From: Cyanobacteria bacterium GSL.Bin1
GTDB taxonomy: Bacteria; Cyanobacteriota; Cyanobacteriia; Cyanobacteriales; Rubidibacteraceae
NCBI GenBank assembly: GCA_009909085.1
Contig: JAAANX010000099.1
Coordinates: forward strand, 88,551-152,550
Reading direction: 5' to 3'
DNA: 64,000 bases
The notes beneath the pieces were generated by a model, which had not been told where the DNA came from, made no database searches, and worked only from the letters and a program-made list of their open reading frames with translations. Every line of letters starts with the position of its first letter. The first letter of the stretch is position 1. The position numbers and the translations under genes are program-made. Positions 1 through 8,144 of this stretch are shown in pieces.

Positions 1-619
1 CTTGGGCGGGCAGCGCGATCGCGTTGTCATAACCACTGGCAACACCGCGCCCTTTCGGATCTAAGAATAAAGCACCGCGATAGGAAGGAACATTAAAGTC
101 ACCCTCAAAGTCAGTGGAGGTATTGATATTTTCTAGACCGGCGACTGTCTGAGCCGTCAACCCTTTCACGGTAAACAAGAAGGGAATCTGCTCACCGCCA
201 GGAAGTTGCACAGTAATCGGCTGAAAGTCAATGCCATCAATTTCTTGGAACAAAAACTGTCCATCTTCGGTAAATTTCAAGTTGGCTACAATTTGATCCA
301 AACTTGAGGTGGAACGAGTGAGTAACTTACCGGGAACAAATTCTGCTTCGCGACGTTTATTTTCCGGCTCTTCCTTCACATAAAATTCCGTCGGTTGCAG
401 ACACATATCTTTGATTTTGTAACTGGTGTCAGGACTAACGTCAATGGTACCCCGTCGGCTAGAGGCAAGACGAGGACATTTATTCGCTAATCCAGTTCCT
501 AAAACCTGATCATAAGTGAGTTGGCTTTTATCAATGTATTCACTCGGTTCTTCTGAACAAGCGGTCAATAACCCGATACACAGCGCCAGGACAGTAGCAA
601 TGATTGAACGATATCTCAT
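1..619 (-). CDS. psbO: Photosystem II manganese-stabilising protein PsbO (N-terminal part, runs off the window)
   Basis: Extrinsic 33-kDa lumenal subunit that stabilises the Mn4CaO5 cluster of photosystem II. Read on the minus strand from the ATG at 619, the protein opens MRYRSIIATVLALCIGLLTAC, an export signal with a lipobox-like end, followed by the PsbO features YDQVLGTGLANKCP and YKIKDMC (the two cysteines of the conserved disulfide) and later PGGEQIPFLFTVKGL and FLDPKGRG. About 206 codons are present of roughly 275 expected; the C terminus lies left of base 1. An AAGGA-like ribosome site lies about 12 bases before the start. Identification is firm; the truncation is only the window edge. 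Confidence 0.95.
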   Translation of the reverse strand, partial: MRYRSIIATVLALCIGLLTACSEEPSEYIDKSQLTYDQVLGTGLANKCPRLASSRRGTIDVSPDTSYKIKDMCLQPTEFYVKEEPENKRREAEFVPGKLLTRSTSSLDQIVANLKFTEDGQFLFQEIDGIDFQPITVQLPGGEQIPFLFTVKGLTAQTVAGLENINTSTDFEGDFNVPSYRGALFLDPKGRGVASGYDNAIALPAQ

Positions 620-971
620 AATTTGTCTTGATTCCTTTATTGAAAAACTCTCCGCTACAGCAAATGTAAAAGTTGCGCCCAATTGGCAATTTCAAGGTAA
701 AGACAAAGGATGACGCTTTATCTTTATTTTTCTTATCTTTTTACGGTCAAAGCTTCATCTCGATCAGATGATGGTAAGTTTGAAGTAACACGAGGGCGCA
801 TTGGTTTCGTGTTCGTTGCCGCTGAGATAAGAGGAGTTTCGCCAAAATCTTACGATAATCAAAAAACTGATTGAACATCCAATTAGGCATTGTACACTGA
901 CAAGTTGCTTTTCCTACCAAGGAAAGTATTGAAGACCCCTTTAATATTAAGTTTTGTAACTTTATTACCCG
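620..971. other. Intergenic region, psbO promoter side
   Basis: 352 bases between the psbO start (minus) and the small plus-strand gene at 972. It must hold the psbO promoter on the minus strand. A TTGAAA hexamer is visible in the expected direction, but no convincing -10 partner at ideal spacing. The open frames here are short and cross the psbO start; I do not regard them as genes. Confidence 0.5.
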
Positions 972-1298
972 ATGGATGACAAGGCAAATCAAAAGTTAAC
1001 AGAGGAAGCAGAGCGCATAGAAGCGTTAATTTGGGAAACGGCGCAAGAGTATCAGGGAGACTGCTTAGCTTTGTTAAAGTTGTTGCGTATCTTAGAACAA
1101 TTGCATTGGCAGATTCGGGAAAAATTATTCCATCCTGCCCTTCCCGATACCCGTAATGAATTGTATAAATTACTTCGTGATATTGAAGAAAAAGGAGGTT
1201 GGCCCTACATTGAACGCATGAAGCTGCGATCGCTGCTGATTCATTTAGAACTCAGTGAGGAAGATTCCTTATCCGATCCTGCTTCAAGAGAAGATTAA
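972..1298 (+). CDS. Small conserved-looking cyanobacterial protein, function unknown
   Basis: 108 residues, soluble, no signal peptide or membrane segment. Leucine- and glutamate-rich with predicted helices throughout (WETAQEYQGDCLALLKLLRI, LHWQIREKLFHPALPDTRNE). It reads as a small all-helical cyanobacterial protein, but I do not recognise a named family. It lies 71 bases before the phosphohexomutase on the same strand and could share its transcript. It contains a HIP1 site and its codon use resembles its neighbours, which supports it being a real gene. Confidence 0.7.
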   Translation: MDDKANQKLTEEAERIEALIWETAQEYQGDCLALLKLLRILEQLHWQIREKLFHPALPDTRNELYKLLRDIEEKGGWPYIERMKLRSLLIHLELSEEDSLSDPASRED

Positions 1299-1369
1299 TC
1301 ATGGTAGGATGTTTGTGATCTTTAAATTAAAAAATTTGGCATTCCCCTGATTTGGAATTTTAAAAGTCT

Positions 1370-2815
1370 ATGCCGTTTACCCCTGCTCCCATTCAATTTG
1401 GTACTGACGGCTGGCGCGGTGTCATTGCAGCTGATTTTACCTTTCCCCGAGTGCAACAGCTAGCTCCCATCGCAGCACAAGTGCTAGCAGAATCCTACAG
1501 TCATCTGGCGCAAAATCGCCTCATTATTGTGGGCTATGATCGTCGTTTTCTAGCCGAAAAGTTTGCCCAAGTGGCAGCAGAAGCCGTCCAAGCAGCAGGC
1601 TTTAATGTCTATCTTGCTAATACTTATGCCCCAACCCCAGCTTTGAGTTGGGCAGTGAAAGCTCAATCGGCACTGGGGGCGCTCGTGTTAACCGCGAGTC
1701 ATAATCCGGCTGAATATTTGGGGTTAAAGGTAAAAGGGGCGTTTGGTGGCTCAGTAACGCGAGAACTCACGGCAAAAATTGAATCTCGTTTCTCCTCATC
1801 AGAAATCATTACTGCCGATCAACCGGGGCAATTAGAAACCTTTAACCCCTGGGAAAGCTATACACAGGTTTTAGCCGCAAAAGTTAATATTGAACGGATT
1901 CAACGCGCCATTGCCCAGGGTAAACTGGGGATTTTTGTTGATGTGATGCACGGCGCAGCAGCGGGAGGAATCTCGCACTTTTTGGGTGAAGGTGTCATAG
2001 AAATTAATGCTGAGCGCGATCCCTTATTTGGCGGTAATCCACCAGAACCGCTTCCTCAATATATTCCCAACTTGTTCCGAGCCATTAATCAAGCCAAACA
2101 GCAGGATCAATACCCACTACGGATGGGATTAGTGTTTGACGGCGATAGTGATCGCGTGGCGGCGGTTGATGGGGAAGGGAACTTTTTAAGTTCGCAAGTC
2201 TTGATTCCGATTTTAATTCAGCATCTTGTCCAAAATCATGGATTTAGTGGAGAAATCGTCAAAACAGTGAGCGGTTCAGATTTAATTCCGCTGGTTGCAC
2301 AGCACTATCAGCAACCCCTCTATGAGACGGCAATTGGGTATAAATATATTGCGGAGCGAATGTTAGAAACGCAAGTCCTGTTGGGAGGAGAAGAATCGGG
2401 AGGAATTGGCTATGGAACTCATATTCCTGAACGAGATGCACTGCTATCGGCTCTTTACGCGATCGAAGCGGTTGTTGTTGCCGATCAAGATTTAGGCACC
2501 CTCTATCAAGAACTGCAAGCAAAAGTTGGCTTCCACTCCGCTTATAATCGGGTCGATTTGCCCTTAGCCAACGAAGAAGCCAAGCAACGGGTGCAAAATA
2601 TTCTTGCCACTCAACCGCCAGCAGCAATTGCCCAACGAGCGGTAAAAAGTTGTCAAACCATTGACGGGTATAAATTCCGCCTTGAAGACAATAGTTGGTT
2701 ATTAGTCCGCTTTAGCGGGACAGAACCCCTGCTCAGACTCTATTGCGAAGCACAAGATGAGCCAACTGTTCGTACCATCTTAAACTGGGCCAAACAATGG
2801 GCGAGTCAGCTCTAA
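1370..2815 (+). CDS. Phosphoglucomutase/phosphomannomutase family protein
   Basis: Alpha-D-phosphohexomutase interconverting hexose 1- and 6-phosphates in sugar-nucleotide and storage metabolism, cytoplasmic. 481 residues with the four-domain layout: N-terminal FGTDGWRG, active-site loop TASHNP at about 108-113 (phosphoserine 110), metal loop DGDSDR at 257-262, sugar-binding loop GGEESGG at about 339-345, and C-terminal phosphate-binding RFSGTEPLLRLY. All catalytic elements are intact. Sequence alone does not say whether glucose, mannose or glucosamine phosphate is preferred; the GEESGG loop fits the glucose/mannose enzymes better than GlmM. Confidence 0.93.
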   Translation: MPFTPAPIQFGTDGWRGVIAADFTFPRVQQLAPIAAQVLAESYSHLAQNRLIIVGYDRRFLAEKFAQVAAEAVQAAGFNVYLANTYAPTPALSWAVKAQSALGALVLTASHNPAEYLGLKVKGAFGGSVTRELTAKIESRFSSSEIITADQPGQLETFNPWESYTQVLAAKVNIERIQRAIAQGKLGIFVDVMHGAAAGGISHFLGEGVIEINAERDPLFGGNPPEPLPQYIPNLFRAINQAKQQDQYPLRMGLVFDGDSDRVAAVDGEGNFLSSQVLIPILIQHLVQNHGFSGEIVKTVSGSDLIPLVAQHYQQPLYETAIGYKYIAERMLETQVLLGGEESGGIGYGTHIPERDALLSALYAIEAVVVADQDLGTLYQELQAKVGFHSAYNRVDLPLANEEAKQRVQNILATQPPAAIAQRAVKSCQTIDGYKFRLEDNSWLLVRFSGTEPLLRLYCEAQDEPTVRTILNWAKQWASQL

Positions 2816-2822
2816 AGGAAAA

Positions 2823-3083
2823 TTAGGATAGGCTTTCCTCCATTTGGAGTTCTTCCGAGGGAATAAATGATTCCCAAGGTAAAAGAATGGGTCGATCATG
2901 AAAGATCAGTTGTCCGCGATGGGTTTCCCGATCAATCGCCACCCCACTAGTTTGTTCGGCTTTTTCGGGGTAAACTTCGTAGCATTTTTGATAAATATGT
3001 CGTGCTGCACTCAGCAGATAAGGGTCAATTAAGGACGCGAAGTTATCTGTTTCAGGAATAGAATCAACTTGTTGCACCATCAT
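2823..3083 (-). CDS. Small hypothetical protein
   Basis: 86 residues, acidic, no membrane segment. It ends 8 bases from the stop of the convergent phosphohexomutase gene. Internal features are an alanine-rich helix (DPYLLSAARHIYQKCYEVYP) and a C-terminal segment HDRPILLPWESFIPSEELQ. The second codon is also ATG, so the start may be one codon in. I do not recognise the family; the pattern resembles small cyanobacteria-specific proteins. No functional call. Confidence 0.65.
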   Translation of the reverse strand: MMVQQVDSIPETDNFASLIDPYLLSAARHIYQKCYEVYPEKAEQTSGVAIDRETHRGQLIFHDRPILLPWESFIPSEELQMEESLS

Positions 3084-3280
3084 AGAATTTAATTGAACTA
3101 GATCATCAATGAGCTTAACCGAGTTTTGATTTAAACGCTAGGTCTAGTTTAGACTTTTTATTTCTTTACTTTACCTTATCGTCTCATTTAAATGAGAGTT
3201 AGCGATTGAAGCGGGCTGCGATCGCGCAATTTTCTCATTAAGATAAAAGAAGCCAGATTATTTTTGAGGGTTCCCTGACC

Positions 3281-4792
3281 ATGAAATGCCCTTGGAATGC
3301 TCTATTACTCAGTTTTAGTCTCATCTTTGTCCCCGCCACTGCTGTCGGTGAATCAACGCCAGAGGAACCGACGGTTACGGTTGAGGAAAGCCAAGAAGAA
3401 AAATTGAATGACCTCCTACCGGATCTGACAAAAGAAGAATTGGCTTATCTGGCGACCTTACGCAAAGCCGATCAACTTTATCAAGCCGGACAAAAAGAGC
3501 GCGCGATCGCGCTTTACCAGCAAGCTAAACCCACTTTTGCTCAAGAAACCACCAACGCTTCCCAAGACCCTTACACTGATCTTGCAGCCCTTCCTCCTGA
3601 TGGGAAAGTGTATTGGCGTTATGGGCAAGCCGAATTTAATCCCAAACTCGAAAGCAAAACCCTTGCCCCCTTAGAGCTGTTAGTAGAAAAACATCCTGGC
3701 TTTATTCCCGGTCATGTGCGCTATGCTGAAGCCTTAATCCATTTTGAACAAACCGAAGCCGCGATTACCCATCTTGAACGTGCGGTTTCTCGTTATCCCC
3801 AACAACTGGCGTTAGTGGAAGCCTTGCTTCCCCTTTATCAAGAAATGGAACAATGGTTAGACGCCTCTCTAACGGCGCGTCAGTTTGCGTTACTCAATGC
3901 GGAACATTCCCAAGCCGATGATTACAGTAGCCTGGCGGATCAACATTTAGAAAGTTATGAAAAGAAATTAAGAGCCAGCTTACGAGAAAATGCGTTTGCA
4001 AGCGTTATTACCGGTGCTCTCAGCTATGCTTTAACCGGGAGTTTATTGGGTCCCTTCTCCGCGATTGAGTCCACAGCGTTGCTTTTACAAGGAGAATCCG
4101 GGGTCGGAGATCGCCTGTCTGATCGCTTAGAAGAGCAACTTCCTTTGCTGGAAGATGAAGCAGTGGAGGAATATGTTACTGAGATTGGTATGAGTTTAAC
4201 GCAATATGCAGGACGGGATAGCTTCGACTACGAATTCCACGTTGTCTTGGACGAAAACTTAAATGCCTTTGCCCTTCCCGGTGGGAAAATTTTTATCAAT
4301 GCGGGGGCAATTTTAAAGACGAAATCGGAAGCCGAATTAGCCGGATTAATTGCCCATGAAATCTCTCATGCTGTCCTTTCTCATGGTTTCCAGTTAGTCA
4401 CGGAAGGGAATCTATTAGCCAATGTCAGTCAGTTTATTCCTTATGGTGGGACAGCTGCCAGTTTAGTGGTTCTGAATTATAGTCGGGAAATGGAGCGACA
4501 AGCCGACGAATTAGGAACCCAACTCTTAGCTAGTAGCGAGTATGCCGCTGATGGCGTTTATAACTTAATGGAAACCTTAGTGGAACAAAGTAAAGACCAA
4601 CCCCCCGTCTGGCTATCCACTCACCCCAACACAGAAGAAAGGGTGAACAATATTAAAAGGCAAATTCTGGAAAATGGTTATGATCGGTATCGCTACGAAG
4701 GGGTCAGTCGTCATCAACAGATACAAAAAAAAGTGGCTCAACTCCTAGCAGAACAGCAAGCGCAAGAAGGTGATGAAAATTCAGAAGATTAA
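3281..4792 (+). CDS. M48-family metalloprotease with TPR-like N-terminal part
   Basis: Exported zinc metallopeptidase, probably periplasmic or lumenal protein quality control (BepA/Oma1-like class). 503 residues: signal peptide at 1-23 (LLLSFSLIFVPATAVG), helical repeats at about 55-225 with TPR spacing (ADQLYQAGQKERAIALYQQA; AEALIHFEQTEAAITHLERA), then the peptidase domain with HEISH at 359-363 and the downstream glutamate in REMERQADELG. The TPRs are N-terminal here, whereas in BepA they follow the protease domain. The 3' end overlaps the next gene by about 20 bases, suggesting translational coupling. Confidence 0.9.
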   Translation: MKCPWNALLLSFSLIFVPATAVGESTPEEPTVTVEESQEEKLNDLLPDLTKEELAYLATLRKADQLYQAGQKERAIALYQQAKPTFAQETTNASQDPYTDLAALPPDGKVYWRYGQAEFNPKLESKTLAPLELLVEKHPGFIPGHVRYAEALIHFEQTEAAITHLERAVSRYPQQLALVEALLPLYQEMEQWLDASLTARQFALLNAEHSQADDYSSLADQHLESYEKKLRASLRENAFASVITGALSYALTGSLLGPFSAIESTALLLQGESGVGDRLSDRLEEQLPLLEDEAVEEYVTEIGMSLTQYAGRDSFDYEFHVVLDENLNAFALPGGKIFINAGAILKTKSEAELAGLIAHEISHAVLSHGFQLVTEGNLLANVSQFIPYGGTAASLVVLNYSREMERQADELGTQLLASSEYAADGVYNLMETLVEQSKDQPPVWLSTHPNTEERVNNIKRQILENGYDRYRYEGVSRHQQIQKKVAQLLAEQQAQEGDENSED

Positions 4793-5663
4793 CCCTGTTA
4801 TTCAGTGGGACCAAGAAACCATTACTGCCTGGTTATTTTTAGCGCCCGCTCTAATTTTACTTGCAATTTTCGTTTTTTATCCGATTAGTTACTTATTCTA
4901 TTTGAGCTTTACCAGTGGGAGTTTTACAAGCGAAGGGATACAATGGATTGGCTTACGTAACTATCTTCGTTTATTGGTCAATCCTGATTTTTGGCAGGTG
5001 ATTGGCAATACGATTTACTTTACAGTGGCAACAGTAATTCCAAGTTTAATTTTACCTTTAATCATTGCCGTATTACTCAATCAATCCGTTGCCTTACGGG
5101 GGCTACTGCGAACCGCTTATTTTATTCCTTCTATTACTTCTTTAGTCGCGGTAGGTTTGGGGTTTCGTTGGTTATTTCAAAATCAAGGACCCGTGAATGA
5201 ACTATTCATTACACTCGGCTTTGATCCCATTCCTTGGCTTAATAGCACTGTCTGGGCAATGCCAGTTTTAATTATTCTGAGTACCTGGCAACAACTGGGG
5301 TTTAATATGGTTGTATTTTTAGCGGGGTTACAAGCAATTCCTCAGCTACGCTACGAAGCAGCCGAATTAGATGGGGCAGATGGGTTGGCAAAGTTTTGGT
5401 ATGTGACAATACCCGGTTTACGTCCAACGTTAATTTTTACGACTATTACAACGGTCATTTTTACCCTACGCAGTTTTGAGCAAGTTTATGTGGTCACTGG
5501 GGGGGGGCCCCTCAACTCGACCAATCTTTTGGTTTATTATATTTATCAAGAAGCCTTTGCCCGGTTTGATTTTGGCTATGCAGCAGCAGCAGCCACTGTT
5601 TTATTAATGGTTACGTTAGTGTTAGTTTATTTCCAGCTTCGCAGTTGGGAGGACGAGAATTAA
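4773..5663 (+). CDS. Carbohydrate ABC transporter permease (MalF/UgpA type)
   Basis: Inner-membrane permease of a sugar or compatible-solute ABC importer. 296 residues with six or so hydrophobic helices and the permease EAA loop EAAELDGADGLAKFWYVTIPGL, which contacts the ATPase. Two starts are possible: GTG at 4770 or ATG at 4773; I chose ATG, preceded by AGAAGG. It overlaps the protease gene and is followed 8 bases later by rimM. No partner permease, ATPase or binding protein lies nearby, so it must work with subunits encoded elsewhere, as for the scattered glucosylglycerol/trehalose transporters of cyanobacteria. The substrate is unproven. Confidence 0.88.
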   Translation: MKIQKINPVIQWDQETITAWLFLAPALILLAIFVFYPISYLFYLSFTSGSFTSEGIQWIGLRNYLRLLVNPDFWQVIGNTIYFTVATVIPSLILPLIIAVLLNQSVALRGLLRTAYFIPSITSLVAVGLGFRWLFQNQGPVNELFITLGFDPIPWLNSTVWAMPVLIILSTWQQLGFNMVVFLAGLQAIPQLRYEAAELDGADGLAKFWYVTIPGLRPTLIFTTITTVIFTLRSFEQVYVVTGGGPLNSTNLLVYYIYQEAFARFDFGYAAAAATVLLMVTLVLVYFQLRSWEDEN

Positions 5664-5670
5664 TCATTCA

Positions 5671-6252
5671 ATGATGGAAGTCGAAGATTTAATTGAAATT
5701 GGGACAATTGTCTCACCGCACGGAATTAAAGGAGAGGTAAAGGTTTATACCGATTCTGATTTTCCGGAACGATTTGAGAAACCAGGAAAACGTTTGCTTA
5801 AACGTCCCAATGAAAAAGAATTCGATTGGATAACGCTAAAGCGGGGGTATTATTTGCCTGGGAAAAAACTTTATGTGGTGAGCTTTGAAGAAATTACAGA
5901 TCGCAATCAAGCCGAAGCATTACGGCAGAGTAAGCTATTTGTTGAAAAGCGCGATCGTCCTCAATTAGAAGCAAATGAATATCATGTCGATGACTTAATT
6001 AATTTAGCCGTTATTAATCAAGAAACGGGCGAGCAAATTGGTCAAGTTGTTGATATTTATCCAGCCGGCAATGATTTGTTAGTGGTGGAATTAGAGCCGA
6101 CATTTCTTGAAGCGAATTTTCCTCAACAATCCAAACAAAAAAATAAGGTTTTAATTCCTTTTGTTACTGATATCGTCCCGATTGTTGCCCTTTCTCAAGG
6201 AAAGTTAGAAGTGAGACTTCTTCCAGGTTTATTGGACTTATATCACTTTTAA
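5671..6252 (+). CDS. rimM: Ribosome maturation factor RimM
   Basis: Assists maturation of the 30S head by binding S19. 193 residues: N-terminal RimM barrel opening IGTIVSPHGIKGEVKVYTD, then the PRC-barrel half (YHVDDLINLAV, VVDIYPAGNDLLVVEL) and the terminal IPFVTDIVPIV. The extension EANFPQQSKQKNKVLIPF is an ordinary family variant. Start is ATG 5671 (a second ATG follows directly). The gene's 3' coding segment at 6112-6146 has a diverged 35-base copy at 6980-7014, beyond the first integron relic. Confidence 0.94.
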   Translation: MMEVEDLIEIGTIVSPHGIKGEVKVYTDSDFPERFEKPGKRLLKRPNEKEFDWITLKRGYYLPGKKLYVVSFEEITDRNQAEALRQSKLFVEKRDRPQLEANEYHVDDLINLAVINQETGEQIGQVVDIYPAGNDLLVVELEPTFLEANFPQQSKQKNKVLIPFVTDIVPIVALSQGKLEVRLLPGLLDLYHF

Positions 6253-6319
6253 ATTGTTTAATGTTTTTGAGGTAAATCAAAAAACTTTGAGCGAAATAAG
6301 GTAGGAAGTGACTGATTAA

Positions 6320-6407
6320 TGATAACGTTGCTGTTCAGCGGCTGCAAACCAAACCTTGCTACCCCACGAGCAAGAACCAGCAGTCCGTTGCAACAGCGTT
6401 GTTATGT
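6320..6407 (-). repeat. attC-like integron recombination site 1
   Basis: The arms fold back: the left arm TAACGTTGCTGTTCAGCGG (6323) pairs with the reverse complement of the right arm, TAACAACGCTGTTGCAACGG. The inner CTGC...CCTTGCT stem also matches. The right arm has one extra base within the paired block, the hallmark of L'' in attC sites, which orients the site on the minus strand like the adjacent genes. The core 7-mers deviate from RYYYAAC/GTTRRRY, so recombination activity is doubtful. Confidence 0.7.
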
Positions 6408-6430
6408 AGCTGAACGGCTTAGCAGCAACA

Positions 6431-6724
6431 TTATAAAGTAACTGCATCACCTAAATTTCCAAGTTTAATCACTGCCTTTTTACCAAAGAAATACTCCCCG
6501 GAACCAGTTAGAACATATGGAGTGATTTGAAGGCATTCCCCCTTGGGTATTTCCAGCTTTTGGAATTCTTGAAAAGCTCTGACTACTCTTTGACTACCGA
6601 CAAAACCCGGAACACTAGGAGAAATACTTCGCCTCTGATAATTAATGGATGCTTCTCTCATACGAGAGTAGCTCAACAAAAATACACCTGTTGATCTAGC
6701 TGGTATAGTACCAGGTACACCCAC
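6431..6724 (-). CDS. Possible cassette gene or truncated open frame, unknown function
   Basis: 97 codons from a GTG; the frame stays open about 40 bases further upstream without an ATG and meets the integrase scrap, so the 5' end may have been lost. The product (GTIPARSTGVFLLSYSRMRE, ECLQITPYVLTGSGEYFFG) has no motif I recognise. It ends directly against attC-like site 1, which is the position of a gene in an integron cassette. It is either a decayed cassette gene or a non-coding frame. Confidence 0.35.
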   Translation of the reverse strand: MGVPGTIPARSTGVFLLSYSRMREASINYQRRSISPSVPGFVGSQRVVRAFQEFQKLEIPKGECLQITPYVLTGSGEYFFGKKAVIKLGNLGDAVTL

Positions 6725-6748
6725 ACATTCAAGAGTTCCTATTGCACT

Positions 6749-6950
6749 TTCCTGAGAGATTATCTTTCACATTTAGCAATAGATAAAAATGCGGCTGCAT
6801 CAACACAAAATGTTGCTAGAAACGCAATCTTGTTTTTATACAAAGAAGTTTTACAAATCGAATTGCCTTTTATTGACGGAATCAGGCCAGCAAAACGTCC
6901 TCAATCAAAGACTTCCTGTCGTTTTTACTCGTGAAGAAATACGTATTTTT
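6749..6950 (+). pseudogene. Integron integrase (IntI) relic, middle segment
   Basis: Plus-strand translation gives FLRDYLSHLAIDKNAAASTQ, then NVARNAILFLYKEVLQIELP and a GIRPAKRP tail; after a +1 shift at about 6908 it continues LPVVFTREEIRIF and stops at 6951. This matches the order of elements in IntI proteins (SHLAVxxNVxAxTQNQAxxALLFLYxxVL, then AKRPxRLPVVLTxxEVRxxL). Start, N-terminal and catalytic parts are absent here. Complementary scraps lie at 13.84-13.99 kb, at the other end of the cassette region. Confidence 0.8.
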
Positions 6951-6979
6951 TGAGCAAGAGTGGTGTTCATCATTTAATA

Positions 6980-7014
6980 GCGCATTTTCCCCAAAAATCC
7001 AAACAAAAAAATAA
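6980..7014 (+). repeat. Diverged copy of a rimM 3' coding segment
   Basis: Matches 6112-6146 inside rimM at 32 of 35 positions, including an exact run of 19 bases (AATCCAAACAAAAAAATAA). Same orientation, about 870 bases apart. The interval contains the rest of rimM, attC-like site 1, the unknown frame and the integrase scrap. Apart from this, the stretch from 6951 to 7140 holds no gene I can see. Confidence 0.75.
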
Positions 7015-7140
7015 TACCGTTTATCAAAAGTCACTGGAAACTTGGCCCCAGTTTGTAGGGAGGTTCAATTAAGGATCTCTCTAGCCACTTTTGAGAATTG
7101 GTATAAGGTTGGGTTGCTGGGGCTTACAGATTGCCTAGCT

Positions 7141-7626
7141 TTACTCTCCCACTTCTTGCAGCGCTCGATCATAGAGAGTTTGGCTCACTCGAAAGCCCGC
7201 TTGATTGATTAAACGATCAAGAATTGGTTTGAGAACTGGGATAAGCTCCTGCTGTTTAGCATAAATGAGAATTCCCAGGAGACCTCTAAGTTTCAGTCCA
7301 TAACTTGCTGCAACGCTTCTACCCAGACGTTCGTCAATCAGCAGCCGATTAGCACTGAGTTCCACTGCCAGTGCAATCGCTTCAGCTTCACCGGGATCAA
7401 GCGCTTGGTTGAGTATATCCAGAAGTTGGAGATTGGTCGGTGCTTGGATCTCCAGCCAACCAGCTTCAAGCAAAGAAATCATCGTGGTTACGAGAATTGG
7501 TAAGCGAGTGAGTTCTGAATGCACAGAGGGGGGAATGAGGATTTTGGGATAAATTTGCTGCAATAGAGCAATCTCACCGATGATAATAAGATTGCTAATC
7601 GGTGAGGTGTTGCTCACAATGATCAT
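7141..7626 (-). CDS. DUF3368-family PIN-like toxin
   Basis: Putative ribonuclease toxin of a type II pair. 161 residues from the ATG at 7626, which overlaps the antitoxin stop as TAATG; the longer frame from 7632 uses TTG. The N terminus IIVSNTSPISNLIIIGE and the acidic segment LDPGEAEAIALAVELSANRLLIDERLGR are typical of DUF3368, a PIN-related family with dispersed acidic residues (SNTSP, GEAEA, IDE). It lies downstream of a UPF0175 protein, the usual partner. It is one of the minus-strand cassettes between attC-like sites 1 and 2. Confidence 0.85.
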   Translation of the reverse strand: MIIVSNTSPISNLIIIGEIALLQQIYPKILIPPSVHSELTRLPILVTTMISLLEAGWLEIQAPTNLQLLDILNQALDPGEAEAIALAVELSANRLLIDERLGRSVAASYGLKLRGLLGILIYAKQQELIPVLKPILDRLINQAGFRVSQTLYDRALQEVGE

Positions 7627-7862
7627 TACCAACTTTCCTCTTGCAGACTTTTGAGATCTTGGTCTAAGTCTTCAATATCATAGTGAACACAAATGCCACG
7701 ACTGGCGATTAATCGCTGAAACTCAATCTGATGCAAACCAGCAAGTTGGCTGGCAGTACCGAGGGTAATGCGTTCTTGCTGAAACAGTGCGATCGCCAGT
7801 TCGGTGCGGAGGTCTTCCTCACTAATTTGTAGTGCATCGGGAAGGTTGATCGTGATTTGCAT
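7626..7862 (-). CDS. UPF0175-family antitoxin
   Basis: 78 residues; likely DNA-binding antitoxin that neutralises and autoregulates with the DUF3368 protein. The opening ITINLPDALQISEEDLRTELAIALFQQERITLGTASQLAG is characteristic of UPF0175: a short strand followed by a helical region with a helix-turn-helix-like segment (TLGTASQLAGLHQIEFQRLI). The stop overlaps the toxin start. Three bases upstream ends a fragment of another frame (7866-8027). Confidence 0.85.
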   Translation of the reverse strand: MQITINLPDALQISEEDLRTELAIALFQQERITLGTASQLAGLHQIEFQRLIASRGICVHYDIEDLDQDLKSLQEESW

Positions 7863-7865
7863 GGG

Positions 7866-8027
7866 TCAGACTCCGTGGTTGGGTTTTTCGCTGAGTTGGT
7901 CGATGTAAGTGATGAGGGCTTTAGCAATTAAGCTTTTTTCGTAGACGGCTTTGGTAAATTCAACAAGGGTTGCTTTGGCAGCTTGGAGGTGGCGATCGCG
8001 CTTTTCGGTTCTGCGATCAGGATTTGT
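7866..8027 (-). pseudogene. C-terminal remnant of an unidentified protein
   Basis: An open minus-strand frame without a start codon of its own, ending in TGA three bases before the UPF0175 start. It reads HLQAAKATLVEFTKAVYEKS then LIAKALITYIDQLSEKPNHG, which looks like real amphipathic-helix coding sequence. Its upstream part is made from the integron-associated repeat (HIP1-rich), so the body of the gene appears to have been replaced by cassette-end sequence. Family unknown. Confidence 0.35.
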
Positions 8028-8047
8028 CTAGACGACTTAGGTGTGAC
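7992..8047 (-). repeat. Cassette-end repeat R, copy 1
   Basis: One of five related stretches in the integron region. On the minus strand the family reads GTCACACCGAAGTC, a TCCAGA-like part, then GCAGAACCGAAAAG and a HIP1 site. This copy follows attC-like site 2 directly on the minus strand. Confidence 0.65.
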
Positions 8048-8050
8048 TAC

Positions 8051-8133
8051 GGCTAATGTCAACGGCAGGCTGAGATATTTCGACAAAAAACAACGCGATC
8101 ACTCGTCCGTCCGCCGCACTGGAGTTGTTGGCT
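8051..8133 (-). repeat. attC-like integron recombination site 2
   Basis: Begins 12 bases after the stop of the RelE-like toxin gene. The right end GTTGGCT gives AGCCAAC on the minus strand; the arm CAGTGCGGCGGACGG matches the corresponding arm of site 4 (CAGTGCAGCGGACGG). The left arm resembles site 4 too (GGCTGAGATATTTCG against GGACTGAGATGTTTCG) but is partly deleted, so the fold is imperfect. A member of the same attC subfamily as site 4. Confidence 0.55.
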
Positions 8134-8144
8134 TGGATTCGGTG

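Noticed and set aside
516..713. Plus-strand frame over the psbO start
   Set aside because: Shadow of psbO on the opposite strand; psbO is unmistakable.
2259..2627. 122-codon minus frame within the phosphohexomutase gene
   Set aside because: Antisense shadow of a well conserved enzyme, no recognisable product.
4770..5663. Glucosylglycerol permease GgtC
   Set aside because: Length and EAA loop fit but no other ggt gene is adjacent, so the substrate cannot be assigned.
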